A stretch of 64,000 nt of DNA from Prado023 sp963777855 (GCA_963777855.1 CAVZRW010000003.1:5660-69659), one strand, 5' to 3'. Positions 51,936 through 61,695 are shown, numbered from the stretch's first letter. Notes: generated by a model not told the origin, from the sequence alone. Translations and numbers: made by a program.

Positions 51936-52748
51936 ATGCGCAAGTTCCTCGCTGCTGGGCTGGCCGCGCTGGCCGTGCTGGCCACCACGCAGCCCGCGAG
52001 CGCCATCACGGGCGACCGTCGGCTGGATGGGCAGGACCACCCCTATGTCGGGCTCATGGTGGCCGACGACGCCCAGGGCAATCCCATGTGGCGGTGCTCG
52101 GGCACCCTCATCTCGCCGACGCTCTACGTGACCGCCGGCCACTGCACCTCGGGCGCGGCACGGGCCACCATCTGGTTGCAGACGACCCTCGAGCCGAGGC
52201 CCGCGGACTACGGCTACCCCTTCGGGGGCGCCTACTCGGTCGACGGCACCGCCTACACGCACCCGCTGTACGAGGACGACCGGTTCTACTTGTACGACCT
52301 CGGCGTGGTCGTCCTCGACACCCCCGTGCAGCTGGCCTCGTATGCCTCGCTGCCCGCTGCGGGGTACGTCGACACCCTGCGCAAGGGCCGCTCTGGTGAC
52401 CAGTTGACCGCGGTCGGCTACGGCCTGCAGCAGGCCAAGACCAACCCGAAGCTCGCCGACAAGGAGAGCGCGCTGAAGACCCGCTACGCCGCGGACCTGA
52501 TGATCGTCACCACCAAGGGTGTCACGGGCATCAGCCGACTGCCGGGCGCGGCCTCGATGCTGCTCAGCGGCGACCAGGCCCACGGCGGCACATGCTTCGG
52601 CGACTCCGGGGGAGCCATCCTCAAGGGAACCACCCTCGTGGCGGTCACCTCGTTCGGGATGAACGGCGAGTGCGCCGGTATCGGCGGCGTGTTCCGGATC
52701 GACCGGGCCCTGGAGCTCGGCTGGATCACCGGACCACACGGCGCCTGA
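51936..52748 (+). CDS. Secreted trypsin-like (S1) serine protease
   Basis: 270 residues with a signal peptide (RKFLAAGLAALAVLATTQPASA). The triad is His 69 (VTAGHC), Asp 121 (YDLGVVVLD) and Ser 224 (CFGDSGGAI). Cysteines flank the His and Ser loops as in chymotrypsin-fold enzymes. There is no long propeptide, so activation may only need signal cleavage. A ribosome site CGGAGGACAC precedes ATG 51936. A strong hairpin follows the gene. Confidence 0.92.
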   Translation: MRKFLAAGLAALAVLATTQPASAITGDRRLDGQDHPYVGLMVADDAQGNPMWRCSGTLISPTLYVTAGHCTSGAARATIWLQTTLEPRPADYGYPFGGAYSVDGTAYTHPLYEDDRFYLYDLGVVVLDTPVQLASYASLPAAGYVDTLRKGRSGDQLTAVGYGLQQAKTNPKLADKESALKTRYAADLMIVTTKGVTGISRLPGAASMLLSGDQAHGGTCFGDSGGAILKGTTLVAVTSFGMNGECAGIGGVFRIDRALELGWITGPHGA

Positions 52749-52775
52749 CCGATCGGCGACGCTCCCCTCCTGCAG

Positions 52776-52810
52776 TGTTCGGGGTCCCGCGCGGCGCGGG
52801 GCCCCGAACA
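52776..52810 (+). terminator. Strong hairpin terminator after the trypsin-like gene
   Basis: TGTTCGGGGTCCCGCGC pairs with GCGCGGGGCCCCGAACA with a single G-U pair, 28 bp after the stop. No U tract follows. It separates the protease from the NADH dehydrogenase gene. Confidence 0.75.
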
Positions 52811-52889
52811 CCTGCCAGCGCCGAATTGTCCGGCCAGCAGCCGGTAAGGCTAACCTGAGCCTCCGCTCAGCACCAGGGCAGGAGACCTC

Positions 52890-54287
52890 GTGAGCACCCC
52901 AGACCGGCACCGTGTGGTCGTAATCGGATCGGGCTTCGGTGGCCTGTTCGCCACGCAGGCCCTCAAGCGCGCCGACTGCGACGTCACCCTCGTGTCGAAG
53001 ACCACCAGCCACCTCTTCCAGCCGCTGCTCTACCAGGTGGCCACGGGGATCCTGTCGACCGGCGAGATCGCGCCCGACACCCGAGGGATCCTGCGCCGCC
53101 AAGCCAACGCCACCGTCCTGCTCGGCGAGGTCACCGACATCGACCTGGCAGAGCGCACGATCACCTCGTACGCCGCACCCGGCCCTCTGGTCACGCCGTA
53201 CGACAGCCTGATCGTCGCCGCAGGGGCCGGTCAGTCGTACTTCGGCAACGACCAGTTCGCCGAGTTCGCGCCCGGCATGAAGACCATCGACGACGCCCTC
53301 GAGCTGCGCGGGCGGATCTTCGGATCGTTCGAGCTCGCCGAGCGGGCCACCGACCCCGACGAGATCCGGCGCTTCCTCACGTTCGTCGTCATCGGGGCCG
53401 GGCCGACGGGCGTCGAGATGGCCGGGCAGATCGTGGAGCTGTGCCATCGTGCGCTGCGCCGGGACTTCCGCCGGATCGACACCACCACCGCGCGGATCGT
53501 GCTGCTCGATGCCGCGCCGGCCGTGCTGGCCCCGTTCGGCCCGAAGCTCTCAGCCGAGGCTCAGCGGATCCTGGAGGACATCGGGGTGGAGGTGCACCTC
53601 GAGGCGATGGTGGTGGGCCTGGACGCCGAGGGCGTGACGTACCGCTCCAAGGACGGGTCCGAGACGTTCATCCCCGCGGCGTGCAAGGTGTGGGCCGCCG
53701 GGGTAGCCGCCTCACCGCTGGGCCGGATGCTGGCCGAGGGCTCCGGCGCGCAGCTGGACCGCACCGGCCGGGTCCAGGTGAATGCCGACCTCACCCTCCC
53801 GGGGCATCCCGAGGTCTTCGTGGTGGGGGACATGATGGCCCTCGAGAGCCTGCCCGGCGTGGCCCAGGTCGCGATCCAGGGTGGTCGCCACGCCGCCCGC
53901 ACGATCCGCACCCGCCTCGAGGGCAACCCGGAACCAGGTGCGTTCGAGTACCACGACAAGGGCTCGATGGCCACGATCACGCGGTTCAGTGCCGTGGCCA
54001 GCATCGGCAGCCTGAAGACAGCCGGCTTCATCGCCTGGGTCCTGTGGCTCGTCGTGCACCTGATGTACATCGTCGGGTTCAAGAACCGCGCCACCACGCT
54101 GCTGCACTGGAGTGTCTCGTTCGTGGGGCACAACCGCTCCGAGCGGACGTCCACCGCGCAGATGGTGGCGGCGCGCAACCGGTTGCGCCGCGACCTCGAC
54201 TCCGAGCCGCTGTGGCCCGGGGCGGTGGGTGAGCGGCCCCACGAGCCGTCGCGCGCCGAGGAGGCTGACGAGCCCCTCGCCGGCTGA
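52890..54287 (+). CDS. ndh: Type II NADH dehydrogenase (NDH-2)
   Basis: 465 residues from GTG 52890, preceded by AGGAGACCTC. FAD motif VVVIGSGFGGLFATQALK opens the protein; a second nucleotide fold has VVIGAGPTGVEMAGQI for NADH. PLLYQVATGILSTGEIAP and the FAD-binding VFVVGDMMALE are usual for the family. The C-terminal region has a hydrophobic amphipathic segment (AWVLWLVVHLMYIVGFKN) that anchors it to the membrane, where it passes electrons from NADH to quinone without pumping protons. Confidence 0.92.
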   Translation: MSTPDRHRVVVIGSGFGGLFATQALKRADCDVTLVSKTTSHLFQPLLYQVATGILSTGEIAPDTRGILRRQANATVLLGEVTDIDLAERTITSYAAPGPLVTPYDSLIVAAGAGQSYFGNDQFAEFAPGMKTIDDALELRGRIFGSFELAERATDPDEIRRFLTFVVIGAGPTGVEMAGQIVELCHRALRRDFRRIDTTTARIVLLDAAPAVLAPFGPKLSAEAQRILEDIGVEVHLEAMVVGLDAEGVTYRSKDGSETFIPAACKVWAAGVAASPLGRMLAEGSGAQLDRTGRVQVNADLTLPGHPEVFVVGDMMALESLPGVAQVAIQGGRHAARTIRTRLEGNPEPGAFEYHDKGSMATITRFSAVASIGSLKTAGFIAWVLWLVVHLMYIVGFKNRATTLLHWSVSFVGHNRSERTSTAQMVAARNRLRRDLDSEPLWPGAVGERPHEPSRAEEADEPLAG

Positions 54288-54668
54288 GCCGGCGGATCCT
54301 CGCGCACGGAATCGCGGTTTCGCGGCCGGTCGCCGGCGGGGGCAGGCGACCTCGCGCACTGTTGCGTCGTTCGGTGGGCCTCTGCGGAGTTGATGGCAGC
54401 GAAGCGGTTTGCGAGGGTGCCCGGCACCCAGGGCCACCTCAGCGCAAACAGCACACCTGTGCTCGAGGTTCGTCGCGGGGTCGCGCTCGGGGGGCGGTGC
54501 GGGGTCGTGCTTGAGGGGTGCGGCTCTGGGTGAACGGAAGATGTCCTGGCGGCGGCGCCGGGGTTGCGGACCGAGGGCCCTCGTGAGGGAGCGTCGTCGG
54601 GCTTCGGACACGCGTGCAGGGCTAGCCTCTGCCCGTCAAGCGGCTCGACACGACGAGCGGAGGGTGCC
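54288..54668. other. 380-bp intergenic region, no gene called
   Basis: Between the NDH-2 stop and the SulP start I find no ORF with convincing start, composition or family signal on either strand. It is slightly less GC-rich around 54360-54480. A minus-strand frame reading LFALRWPWVPGTLANRF has protein-like composition but no start or continuation, and may be a decayed gene. The ribosome site of the SulP gene ends the region. Confidence 0.4.
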
Positions 54669-56616
54669 GTGGCCAGCACCACGCCGAAGCGCCGACCGAT
54701 CGGCGAGGTGCCGCGCGAGTGGTTCCCGGCGCGACGCTGGATGCCCACCTACCAGCGGCGGTGGCTCAAGGGTGACCTCACCGCCGGGGCGGTCGTCGCC
54801 GCGCTGGCGATCCCGCAGTCGCTGGGCTACGCCACCATCGCCGGGCTGCCCGTGCAGGTCGGGCTCTACTCCCTGCCCACCGTGCTGGTCTGCTACGCGC
54901 TGCTGGGCACCTCCCGACTGCTCATCGTGGGCCCGGTCTCCACGGTGGCGGTGCTCAGCGGCACGCTGATCCAGGACCTGGACCCGGCCGATGCGGGCCA
55001 GTCGGTGGCCATCGCCGCGGGCATGGCGGTGGCCGCCGGGGTGATCCTGATGGTCGCCAGCGTGCTGCGGGTCGGCTGGGTGGCGGAGTTCCTCTCGAAG
55101 CCGATCGTGACCGGGTTCGTGCTCGGCCTGACGATCCTGGTGATCATCGGCGAGCTGCCCAACATCCTGGGCATCCCGGTGCCGCCCGGCGACGTCAGCC
55201 AGCGCATCCACGACCTGGTCACCGGACTCGACGAGACCCAGCCGCAGACGTTCGTCGTCGGGGTCGTCTCGCTGACCCTCATGTTCGGGGGCACGAAGCT
55301 CGCCCCGAAGGTGCCCTGGGCTCTGGTCACGCTCGTCGTGGGCCTGGTGGCCTCGAACCTGCTGGACCTCGAGGCCGAGGGCGTGCAGGTGGTCGGCGAG
55401 GTGCCCCAGGGGCTGCCCACGCCGTCGCTGCCCTCGGTGGGCCTCGAGCTGTGGAGCGGGGTGTTCCTGGCCGGGGCCGCCATCGCGTTCGTGGGCCTGG
55501 CCGAGGGCCTGAGCGCCGCCCGGCTGTTCGCCGCCCAGGGCGGTGAGCGGGTCGACGCCAACCAGGACCTCCTGGCGTTCGGTGCCTCGAACCTGAGCTC
55601 GGGGATCTTCGGCGGGTTCGGCGTCGCGGGCAGCCTGTCGAAGACCGCAGCGGCCGACCGGTCCGGCGGGCGCTCGCAGGTCACCGGCCTGGCCACGGCG
55701 GGGCTGGCCGTGGTGACCATCCTGTTCTTCGCCCCGCTGCTGTCCGCCCTGCCCAAGGCCGTGCTCTCCGCGATCGTCATCCACGCCGTCTGGGGCCTGA
55801 TGAACTTCCCGGAGCTGCGCCGCTACGCCCACCTGCGCCGCAACGACATCGTCGCGGCCGTCGTCGCCGCGGTGGGCGTGCTGGTCCTGGGTCCGCTGCA
55901 GGGCCTGCTGCTGGCCATCGCGCTGTCGGTGTTCGGCCTGGTGTACCGCTCCAGCCGCGTGGACGTGGAGGTCATGGGCAAGGTCCCCGGCGAGAAGGCC
56001 GCGTGGGGCGGCATGCGCAACCACCCCGAGCGCAGGATGGTCGACGGGGTGCTGGTGCTGCGCGTGGACGTGCCGATGTTCTGGGTCAACGCGGCCTCGG
56101 TGAAGGACGCGATCCTGGCCCGGGTCGACAACGCGGACCAGTTCCTCGATGAGGAGATCGTGGCCGTGGTCGTCGACCTCGAGGGGACCAACCAGATCGA
56201 CACCACCACCATCGACGTGCTCGACGCCCTGCTCACCGGGCTGCAGGAGCGCGACATCGAGCTGTACCTCGTGCGGGTGATGTACTCGGTGCGCGTGGTG
56301 CTGCGCCGCTCGGGGTTCATGGACCGGCTCGGCGAGGACCACCTGTGGCACTCGATCAGCCAGGGGGTGCGCGAGGCCCGGATCCAGTGCGGGCTCAAGC
56401 GCGGCGTGGTGACCGGTGGTGGCTACGAGGACGAGGTGGCTGGCGACGACAGGATCATCCCGCGCTCCCAGGACGAGGACGAGGCGGCGGTGCGGGCAGG
56501 AGGCCGAGGCGGCGGAGGCTGCGCGAGTTGCGCAGGAGGCACCCGCTCGGGGCGCGGCGGGGGCGGAGCCCGGGGCCCTGCCGGGGGTCGAGCTCGACCG
56601 TCCCGAGCTCGGCTGA
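54669..56616 (+). CDS. SulP family anion transporter with STAS domain (C-terminal one-base shift)
   Basis: About 648 residues from GTG 54669 after GGAGGG. The membrane domain has the SulP signature LTAGAVVAALAIPQSLGYA and about 12 helices (for example ILMVASVLRVGWVAEFLS, FGGFGVAGSLSKTAA). The C-terminal STAS domain has GVLVLRVDVPMFWVNA and VVVDLEGTNQIDTTTIDVL. It imports sulfate, bicarbonate or a related anion. Past residue 608, one surplus G near 56497 shifts the frame: the other frame gives a natural acidic helical tail (QEAEAAEAARVAQEA, then ELDRPELG) ending at 56616, whereas the uncorrected frame runs on to 56672. Confidence 0.88.
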
Positions 56617-56816
56617 TCGGCGCCACCCGGCGTCCCTGCCGGGTCGGGAGGGCCCGGCCCGGGGTGCGCTGACGGGTTCGGGGATGGCCGGTCGGGGGCC
56701 GATTTCGACGTTGACCAGTGGCCGTGCTTCCATGGGCCGGACGCGTCGCGCCAGGCTGTCGCGGGGGCACTGCCCAGGGCGCGCGGACACCGACCACCGC
56801 AGCAAGGAGCCAGCAC

Positions 56817-58721
56817 GTGCACGCCCCGGACCCCGTCACGCAGCTGCCCGTCCCCGCCGGGACCTTCCCCGCGCCCACGGCTGTCGACGTCCCCGATGCC
56901 CGCTACATCCGGCCGCTGGCCGGGCGCCGGGTGCGCGGCCTGGCCTGGATCGGCGACGACCTGCTCGTGTTGGACACGCGCAGCGGCCGCCTCATGCTGG
57001 TGGACCCGGCCACCGACGACACGCAGGTGGTCAACGAGGGCCACGCAGCGCTGTTCCTCGGGGCCCAGGGCCTGGCCGTCGCCGGTGACGACCTGTGGTT
57101 CACCACCTCTGCGGGACTGCACAGCGCCAGGTGGATCGGGCCGATCGGCGGGGCCGCCCCGCACTCCCGCCCGGCTGACGACAACTCACCCTCGTTCGGC
57201 GCCAACCCGGTCGGCGACCACCCGCGCGGGGGACCCGGAGCAGACCCGGCCGGTCCCGCGCCGACCGACGCCTGGATCAGCGCCCCGATGCTGGTGCTGC
57301 CGATCGAGGGCGCGTCGGCGGTCGCCGCGTGGGGCGAGCATGTCTACCTGGTGCGCGGCTCCCAGCTCGAGGTCCGTGACCGGCGCACCCTCGCCCCGGT
57401 CGGCGACCCCGTCACGCTGCACGGCATCGGCGAGAAGGGGATCGCGGCCACCGCCGACGCCCTGTGGGTCAGCGACGACCTCGAGCAGACCGTCCACTGC
57501 CTGGACCGCCGGACGCGGGTTTCGCGGTTCATGGTGGTCACCCCGCTCGAGCGACCCACGGCGATCACGGCACGCCGACCCAGCGCGCCCGCGGCCGCCC
57601 GACCGCCGACCGACACCCCCGCCGCCGCCGACGAGCTGCACGTGGCCTACTACGAGCGCGAGCCGTACCTGTTCGACAACCCGTTCATCGACCCCTCGTG
57701 GGACGTCCGCTACCGCGACCGGGCCCTCGTGCACCAGTTGCGCGTGCACCACGACCCGGCCGCCCGCCGGGCCTGGAGCACCGGGCACCGCATCGAGATG
57801 AGCTACTACGTCGATGTCGAGCCCGACGACGACGTGGCCGAGCTGGCCGACGTGCAGTGGCGGATGAGCCTGCCGCTGGACACGCCCCGCCAGCGGGTGG
57901 TGGGGGTGGTGCCCATCGGCCTGCCCTTCGAGGTGGTCGAGGAGGACAGCCAGCCGGTGGCCGTCTACCGGATCCCCCGGGTCGACCCCGGAACCCGACT
58001 GGTCCTGGGCTGGCGGGCGACGCTGGAGGTGTTCGGCATCAAGCACCTGCTCACCGCCGAGGACCTCGCCGACGCGCCCGAGCTGCCCGTGGGGATGGCC
58101 GAGCGGTACCTGATCGACGACGAGGACCTCGACCTGGACTCCCCTGAGGTGGCCGAGGCCACGGCCGAGGCGCTCGGGGCGGAGACGAACCTGCTGGAGC
58201 AGGCGCGGCGGATCCGCAGCTACGTCTACGACCGCCTCGAGTACGAGATGGGCAACGCCGACTCGCCGATCGGGGTGCTCGCGCGGGGCACCGGTTCGTG
58301 TGGGGAGCACGTCGGCACGATCATGGCGCTCTACCGCCGCGCCGGCCTGGCCTGCCGGGTGGCCGGGCGCTACAAGTGCCCCTACCACCCGTGGAGCGGC
58401 GGCCCGCTGTACCCCGACTACAACCACGTGTGGGTCGACCTCTACCTGCCCGGGTACGGCTGGGTCCCCGTCGAGAGCAACCCCGACGGCGACGTGGTCG
58501 ACGTCGGCCCCTACCCGGACCGGTTCTTCCTGGGCCTGCCCTGGCGCCACGTCGAGGTCGGCAAGGACATCTCGTTCGAGAAGGTCACCTACGACGCCGG
58601 GCACCGCCGCCGCCGGATCGGCGCACGCCGGCTGAGCAGCAACCACATCCGCTTCGACGTGCTCGGTGAGATCGCGCCCGGGCCGGTCCGCCCGGGGGCG
58701 AACTCACCGGACGCCGGGTAG
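56817..58721 (+). CDS. Beta-propeller-like N-terminus fused to transglutaminase-like domain
   Basis: 634 residues from GTG 56817, eight bases after AAGGAG. Residues 30-270 have repeating strand motifs (VRGLAWIGDDLLVLDTRSG, GLAVAGDDLWFTTSAG, AVAAWGEHVYLVRGSQLE, GIAATADALWVSDDL), suggesting a propeller of WD/NHL type. A middle beta-rich region follows (SYYVDVEPDDDVAELADV). The C-terminal transglutaminase-like core has GTGSCGEHVGTIMALYRRAG (Cys about 495), NHVWVDLYLPGYGWVPVES (His about 537). There is no signal peptide. A cytoplasmic protease-like or cross-linking role is inferred only from the fold. The closest neighbour is the SulP gene 200 bp upstream. Confidence 0.8.
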   Translation: MHAPDPVTQLPVPAGTFPAPTAVDVPDARYIRPLAGRRVRGLAWIGDDLLVLDTRSGRLMLVDPATDDTQVVNEGHAALFLGAQGLAVAGDDLWFTTSAGLHSARWIGPIGGAAPHSRPADDNSPSFGANPVGDHPRGGPGADPAGPAPTDAWISAPMLVLPIEGASAVAAWGEHVYLVRGSQLEVRDRRTLAPVGDPVTLHGIGEKGIAATADALWVSDDLEQTVHCLDRRTRVSRFMVVTPLERPTAITARRPSAPAAARPPTDTPAAADELHVAYYEREPYLFDNPFIDPSWDVRYRDRALVHQLRVHHDPAARRAWSTGHRIEMSYYVDVEPDDDVAELADVQWRMSLPLDTPRQRVVGVVPIGLPFEVVEEDSQPVAVYRIPRVDPGTRLVLGWRATLEVFGIKHLLTAEDLADAPELPVGMAERYLIDDEDLDLDSPEVAEATAEALGAETNLLEQARRIRSYVYDRLEYEMGNADSPIGVLARGTGSCGEHVGTIMALYRRAGLACRVAGRYKCPYHPWSGGPLYPDYNHVWVDLYLPGYGWVPVESNPDGDVVDVGPYPDRFFLGLPWRHVEVGKDISFEKVTYDAGHRRRRIGARRLSSNHIRFDVLGEIAPGPVRPGANSPDAG

Positions 58722-58782
58722 TCCCGGGGGTCGGCGAGGCAGCCCCGCCGACGGGTTCAGCCGACGGGGTCGGCCGACGGGG

Positions 58783-59286
58783 TCAGCGGCTGTCCTTCTT
58801 CGCCTGCCGGCGCGCGCCCTGGGCCTGGCTGGAGCGGTCGCGCTTGATCCGGCCCGGGCCGCTGGGGGCGTTGTCGGTGACCTGCGCCGCGCCGTCGGAC
58901 TGCCCGCCCTCGGCGCCGCCCGCCTCGCTGCCGGGCCAGGTCCCCGGCTTCGAGGCCGCGGCCAGTCGCTGCGCGCGCAGCTCCTCCGCGGAGGCGGCCG
59001 CCACCTCGGCCAGGCGTGCGCTGACCCGGGACAGGGCCTCCTCGAAGACCTCGGCTCGGCCCGCGTTGCGCTGGTTCTTCGGCCGGGCGATGCCCCGGCC
59101 GCCCTTCTTGGCCACCTTCGCGCTGGCCTTGCGCCGGTAGATCCCCGAGTACTTGTTGCGGGCTCGCCGGATGCGCTTGTGCAGGTCGATCAGCTCGTCC
59201 TCGCTGAGCGCGGCCATCCGCTCGACCTCGGTCTCGCGCAGGAGGTCGCGCTCGGTGCGACCCAGGGACTTGGCCAGTGCATCCAT
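58783..59286 (-). CDS. Basic helical hypothetical protein
   Basis: 167 residues; ATG 59286 is preceded by GGAAGG, with ATG 59301 as the alternative. Residues 1-90 are helical and charged (SEDELIDLHKRIRRARNKYSG, then YRRKASAKVAKKGGRG), and the tail is Gln/Ser/Lys/Arg-rich (KRDRSSQAQGARRQAKKDSR). The high lysine and arginine content suggests nucleic-acid binding. I do not recognise a family. It is divergent from the CDF-like gene. Confidence 0.75.
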   Translation of the reverse strand: MDALAKSLGRTERDLLRETEVERMAALSEDELIDLHKRIRRARNKYSGIYRRKASAKVAKKGGRGIARPKNQRNAGRAEVFEEALSRVSARLAEVAAASAEELRAQRLAAASKPGTWPGSEAGGAEGGQSDGAAQVTDNAPSGPGRIKRDRSSQAQGARRQAKKDSR

Positions 59287-59380
59287 GAGCAGACCTTCCA
59301 TGTCGGGGATCCCGACCCTATTGCCCCGCGCAGGGCCGCGCCTGCTCGCGCGCCGGCGTCGGCCTTGGTTGGATCCGCAC

Positions 59381-60307
59381 ATGGCCACTTCCACGACGAC
59401 CTCCTCGGAATCGGGGCGCCGAGAGTCTGCCGCCCTGCGCATCTCGGCCTTCGCGGCCCTGGGCCTGGCGGTCATCGGGGTCATCTGGGGGCTGGCGGCG
59501 GACTCGGCGGTGATCCTCTTCGACGGGGTCTACTCGGTGATCGGGTTCGTGCTCTCGTGGTTCGGGCTGCGGGCCGCCGCGCTGGTGGAGGCCGGGCCGA
59601 CGCCCACCTACCCGTTCGGCCGGGAGGCCCTGGCGCCGCTGGTGGTCGCCGTGCAGGCGCTGGTGCTGGCGGGCACGTTCGCCTACGCGTCGCTGGATGC
59701 GGTCAGCGTGATCCTCGACGGCGGAAGCCAGACTCAGATCGGAGCGGCCCTGGCCTACTCGGTGCTCTCGTTGCTGGTGTCCGTCGTGGTGCGCAGCCTG
59801 CTGGTCCGTCGCCAGGCCGGCTCGGACCTGGTCGCTGCCGAGGCAGCGCAGTGGCAGGCCGGTGTCGTGCTCGGCGTTGCCCTGGTCGTGGGCTTCGGCA
59901 TCGCGGCGGCGATGGCCGCAGCGGGCCTCGACGCCGTTGCCCCCTACATGGACCCCGTGCTGGTGCTGGTGGCCGCGGTGCTGATCCTGCCGACGCCCGT
60001 CCGGATGCTGCGCCAGTCCTTCCGCGAGCTGCTCGAGGGGGTGCCCGGCCGGGAGGTCACCGACCCGATCCACGCCAGCATCGCCGCGGTCCGATCCGAG
60101 ATGGGCCTGCCCAAGCCGACCACGCGGATCGGCAAGCTGGGGCGCAAGGTCTACTTGGAGCTGGACTTCCTGGTCGGTGCCGACCAGGGCTGGACGGTCA
60201 ACGACGCCGACCGGGTGCGCCGGCGCCTGCTCGGTGACCTCGCCCGCCCGGGGCAGCTGCTGTGGATCAACGTCGAGCTGCACACGGACCCGGCCTGGGA
60301 CTCGTGA
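59381..60307 (+). CDS. Cation diffusion facilitator-like membrane protein lacking usual metal ligands
   Basis: 308 residues with about six helices, including SAALRISAFAALGLAVIGVIWG, LFDGVYSVIGFVLSWFGL and GVVLGVALVVGFGIAAAM, then a cytoplasmic domain (KVYLELDFLVGADQGWTVND). The overall order is that of CDF transporters. The paired HxxxD/DxxxD of TM2 reads DGVYS, and the TM5 HxxxD reads QWQAG, so the main transport site is not conserved. It may use another ion or have lost transport. Known actinobacterial relatives share the FDG motif. Confidence 0.8.
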   Translation: MATSTTTSSESGRRESAALRISAFAALGLAVIGVIWGLAADSAVILFDGVYSVIGFVLSWFGLRAAALVEAGPTPTYPFGREALAPLVVAVQALVLAGTFAYASLDAVSVILDGGSQTQIGAALAYSVLSLLVSVVVRSLLVRRQAGSDLVAAEAAQWQAGVVLGVALVVGFGIAAAMAAAGLDAVAPYMDPVLVLVAAVLILPTPVRMLRQSFRELLEGVPGREVTDPIHASIAAVRSEMGLPKPTTRIGKLGRKVYLELDFLVGADQGWTVNDADRVRRRLLGDLARPGQLLWINVELHTDPAWDS

Positions 60308-60328
60308 GCGCCGTGCCCACCGGCCCCA

Positions 60329-60345
60329 GAGCAGCAGTGCTGCTC
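60329..60345. terminator. Short hairpin between convergent genes
   Basis: GAGCAGCA and TGCTGCTC (60329-60345) form a perfect inverted repeat, giving a six-pair stem with a five-base loop. It lies between the CDF-like gene and the small membrane peptide gene, overlapping the latter's stop. A bidirectional terminator is plausible but the hairpin is small. Confidence 0.35.
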
Positions 60346-60433
60346 AGAAGTGCCAGATGAGCGGCACGAGCAGCACGGCCACGAGCCCGAACATGACCAC
60401 CAGGGGCAGGAGGGTGAGCGCTGCCTGGCTCAC
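60344..60433 (-). CDS. 29-residue single-helix membrane peptide after arcA
   Basis: GTG 60433 starts nine bases beyond the arcA stop and encodes VSQAALTLLPLVVM through VLLVPLIWHF, almost entirely one membrane helix. GGAGGG of the arcA end lies about 12 bases upstream of the GTG. The hydrophobic run and the position at the end of a tight operon argue for a real small protein. It could instead be chance, as GC-rich frames tend to be hydrophobic on one strand. Confidence 0.45.
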   Translation of the reverse strand: MSQAALTLLPLVVMFGLVAVLLVPLIWHF

Positions 60434-60441
60434 GGCACCAC

Positions 60442-61695
60442 TTAGCCCTCCACCGGGTCCCGGATGATCGGGCACGTCATGCAGTGCCCGCCGCCGCGTC
60501 CCCGGCCGAGCTCGGAGCCCACGATCTCCACGACCTCGATGCCCTGCTTGCGCAGCAGGGCGTTGGTGTAGGTGTTGCGGTCGTAGGCGAACACCACCCC
60601 CGGCGAGGCGCAGACCAGGTTGGCCCCGGAGTCCCACTGCGTGCGCTCGCGCACGTAGGCATTGCCCCCGGTCTCGACCACGCGCAGCGCGGGCAGGCCG
60701 AGGGCGCCGGCCACCACCTCCACGAACGGCTTGGCCTCCCGGCTCAGCTCGAGGCCCGCGGGGTTGTCGGCCGGGTAGTAGGAGAAGGCATCGATGCCGT
60801 CGACGATGTCGGGGTAGAGCAGCACGCAGTCGCGGTCGGCGAACGTGAAGACCGTGTCGAGGTGCATGGCCGCGCGCAGCTTGGGCATCGCGGCGACGAT
60901 GACCCGGTCCGCCGCGCCGGCGTCGAACAGCGACCGCGCCACCTGGCTGATGCCCTGCCGTGAGCTGCGCTCGCTCATGCCGATGAGCACCGTCCGGTTG
61001 CCGATGGGCATCACGTCGCCGCCCTCGAGGGTGGCCATCCCCCACGCCTGGGTCGGGTCCCCCCACCAGACGCGGACCCGGCCGGCGAAGTCCGGGTGGA
61101 ACCGGTAGATCGAGGTCGCGAGCACGGTCTCCTCGTGCCGGGCCGGCCAGAACAGCGGGTTGAGCGTCACGCCGCCGTAGATCCAGCAGGTGGTGTCGCG
61201 GGTGTACAGGGTGTTGGGCAGCGGGGGCAGCAGGTACTCGTTGACCCCGGCCGCCTCGCGGACCAGGCGGATCATGTCCCCGCCGTGGGTCTCCGGGAAC
61301 TCGTCGGTGCTCAGTCCACCGATCAGCGTCTCGGCCAGCTCCCGGGCAGGCAGGCCCTCGAGGTAGGAGCGCACCTCGTCGACCAGGCCGATGCCCACCT
61401 GGTTGGCCACGATCTGCTGGTCGAGGATCCAGGCCCGCGCCTCGGGCAGCGCCACCGTCTGGGCCAGGAGGTCGTGCATCTCGAGCACCTCGATGCCCCG
61501 CTCACGCATGCTGGTCACGAACTCGGCGTGGTCGCGCTTGGCCCGCTCCACCCACATCACGTCGTCGAAGAGCAGGTCGTCGCAGTTGGTCGGCGTCAGG
61601 CGCTGGTGGGCCCGGCCCGGGGCGCAGACCAGAACCGTGCGCAGCTGGCCCACCTCGGAGTGCACGCCGAACGGCTGGCGCTCCTGCGGGTTCAC
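60442..61695 (-). CDS. arcA: Arginine deiminase
   Basis: 417 residues, the usual length. FGVHSEVGQLRTVLVCAPGR opens it; LYTRDTTCWIYGG, MATLEGGDVMPIGNRT, MHLDTVFTF and the C-terminal GGHCMTCPI with catalytic Cys 405 are all present. It hydrolyses arginine to citrulline and ammonia, the first step of the ADI pathway, giving ATP downstream via carbamate kinase. Neither arcB nor arcC nor an arginine antiporter is nearby. Its GTG overlaps the stop of the GH32 gene by four bases (61692-61695), so it is translationally coupled to a sugar-use operon. Confidence 0.95.
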   Translation of the reverse strand: MNPQERQPFGVHSEVGQLRTVLVCAPGRAHQRLTPTNCDDLLFDDVMWVERAKRDHAEFVTSMRERGIEVLEMHDLLAQTVALPEARAWILDQQIVANQVGIGLVDEVRSYLEGLPARELAETLIGGLSTDEFPETHGGDMIRLVREAAGVNEYLLPPLPNTLYTRDTTCWIYGGVTLNPLFWPARHEETVLATSIYRFHPDFAGRVRVWWGDPTQAWGMATLEGGDVMPIGNRTVLIGMSERSSRQGISQVARSLFDAGAADRVIVAAMPKLRAAMHLDTVFTFADRDCVLLYPDIVDGIDAFSYYPADNPAGLELSREAKPFVEVVAGALGLPALRVVETGGNAYVRERTQWDSGANLVCASPGVVFAYDRNTYTNALLRKQGIEVVEIVGSELGRGRGGGHCMTCPIIRDPVEG

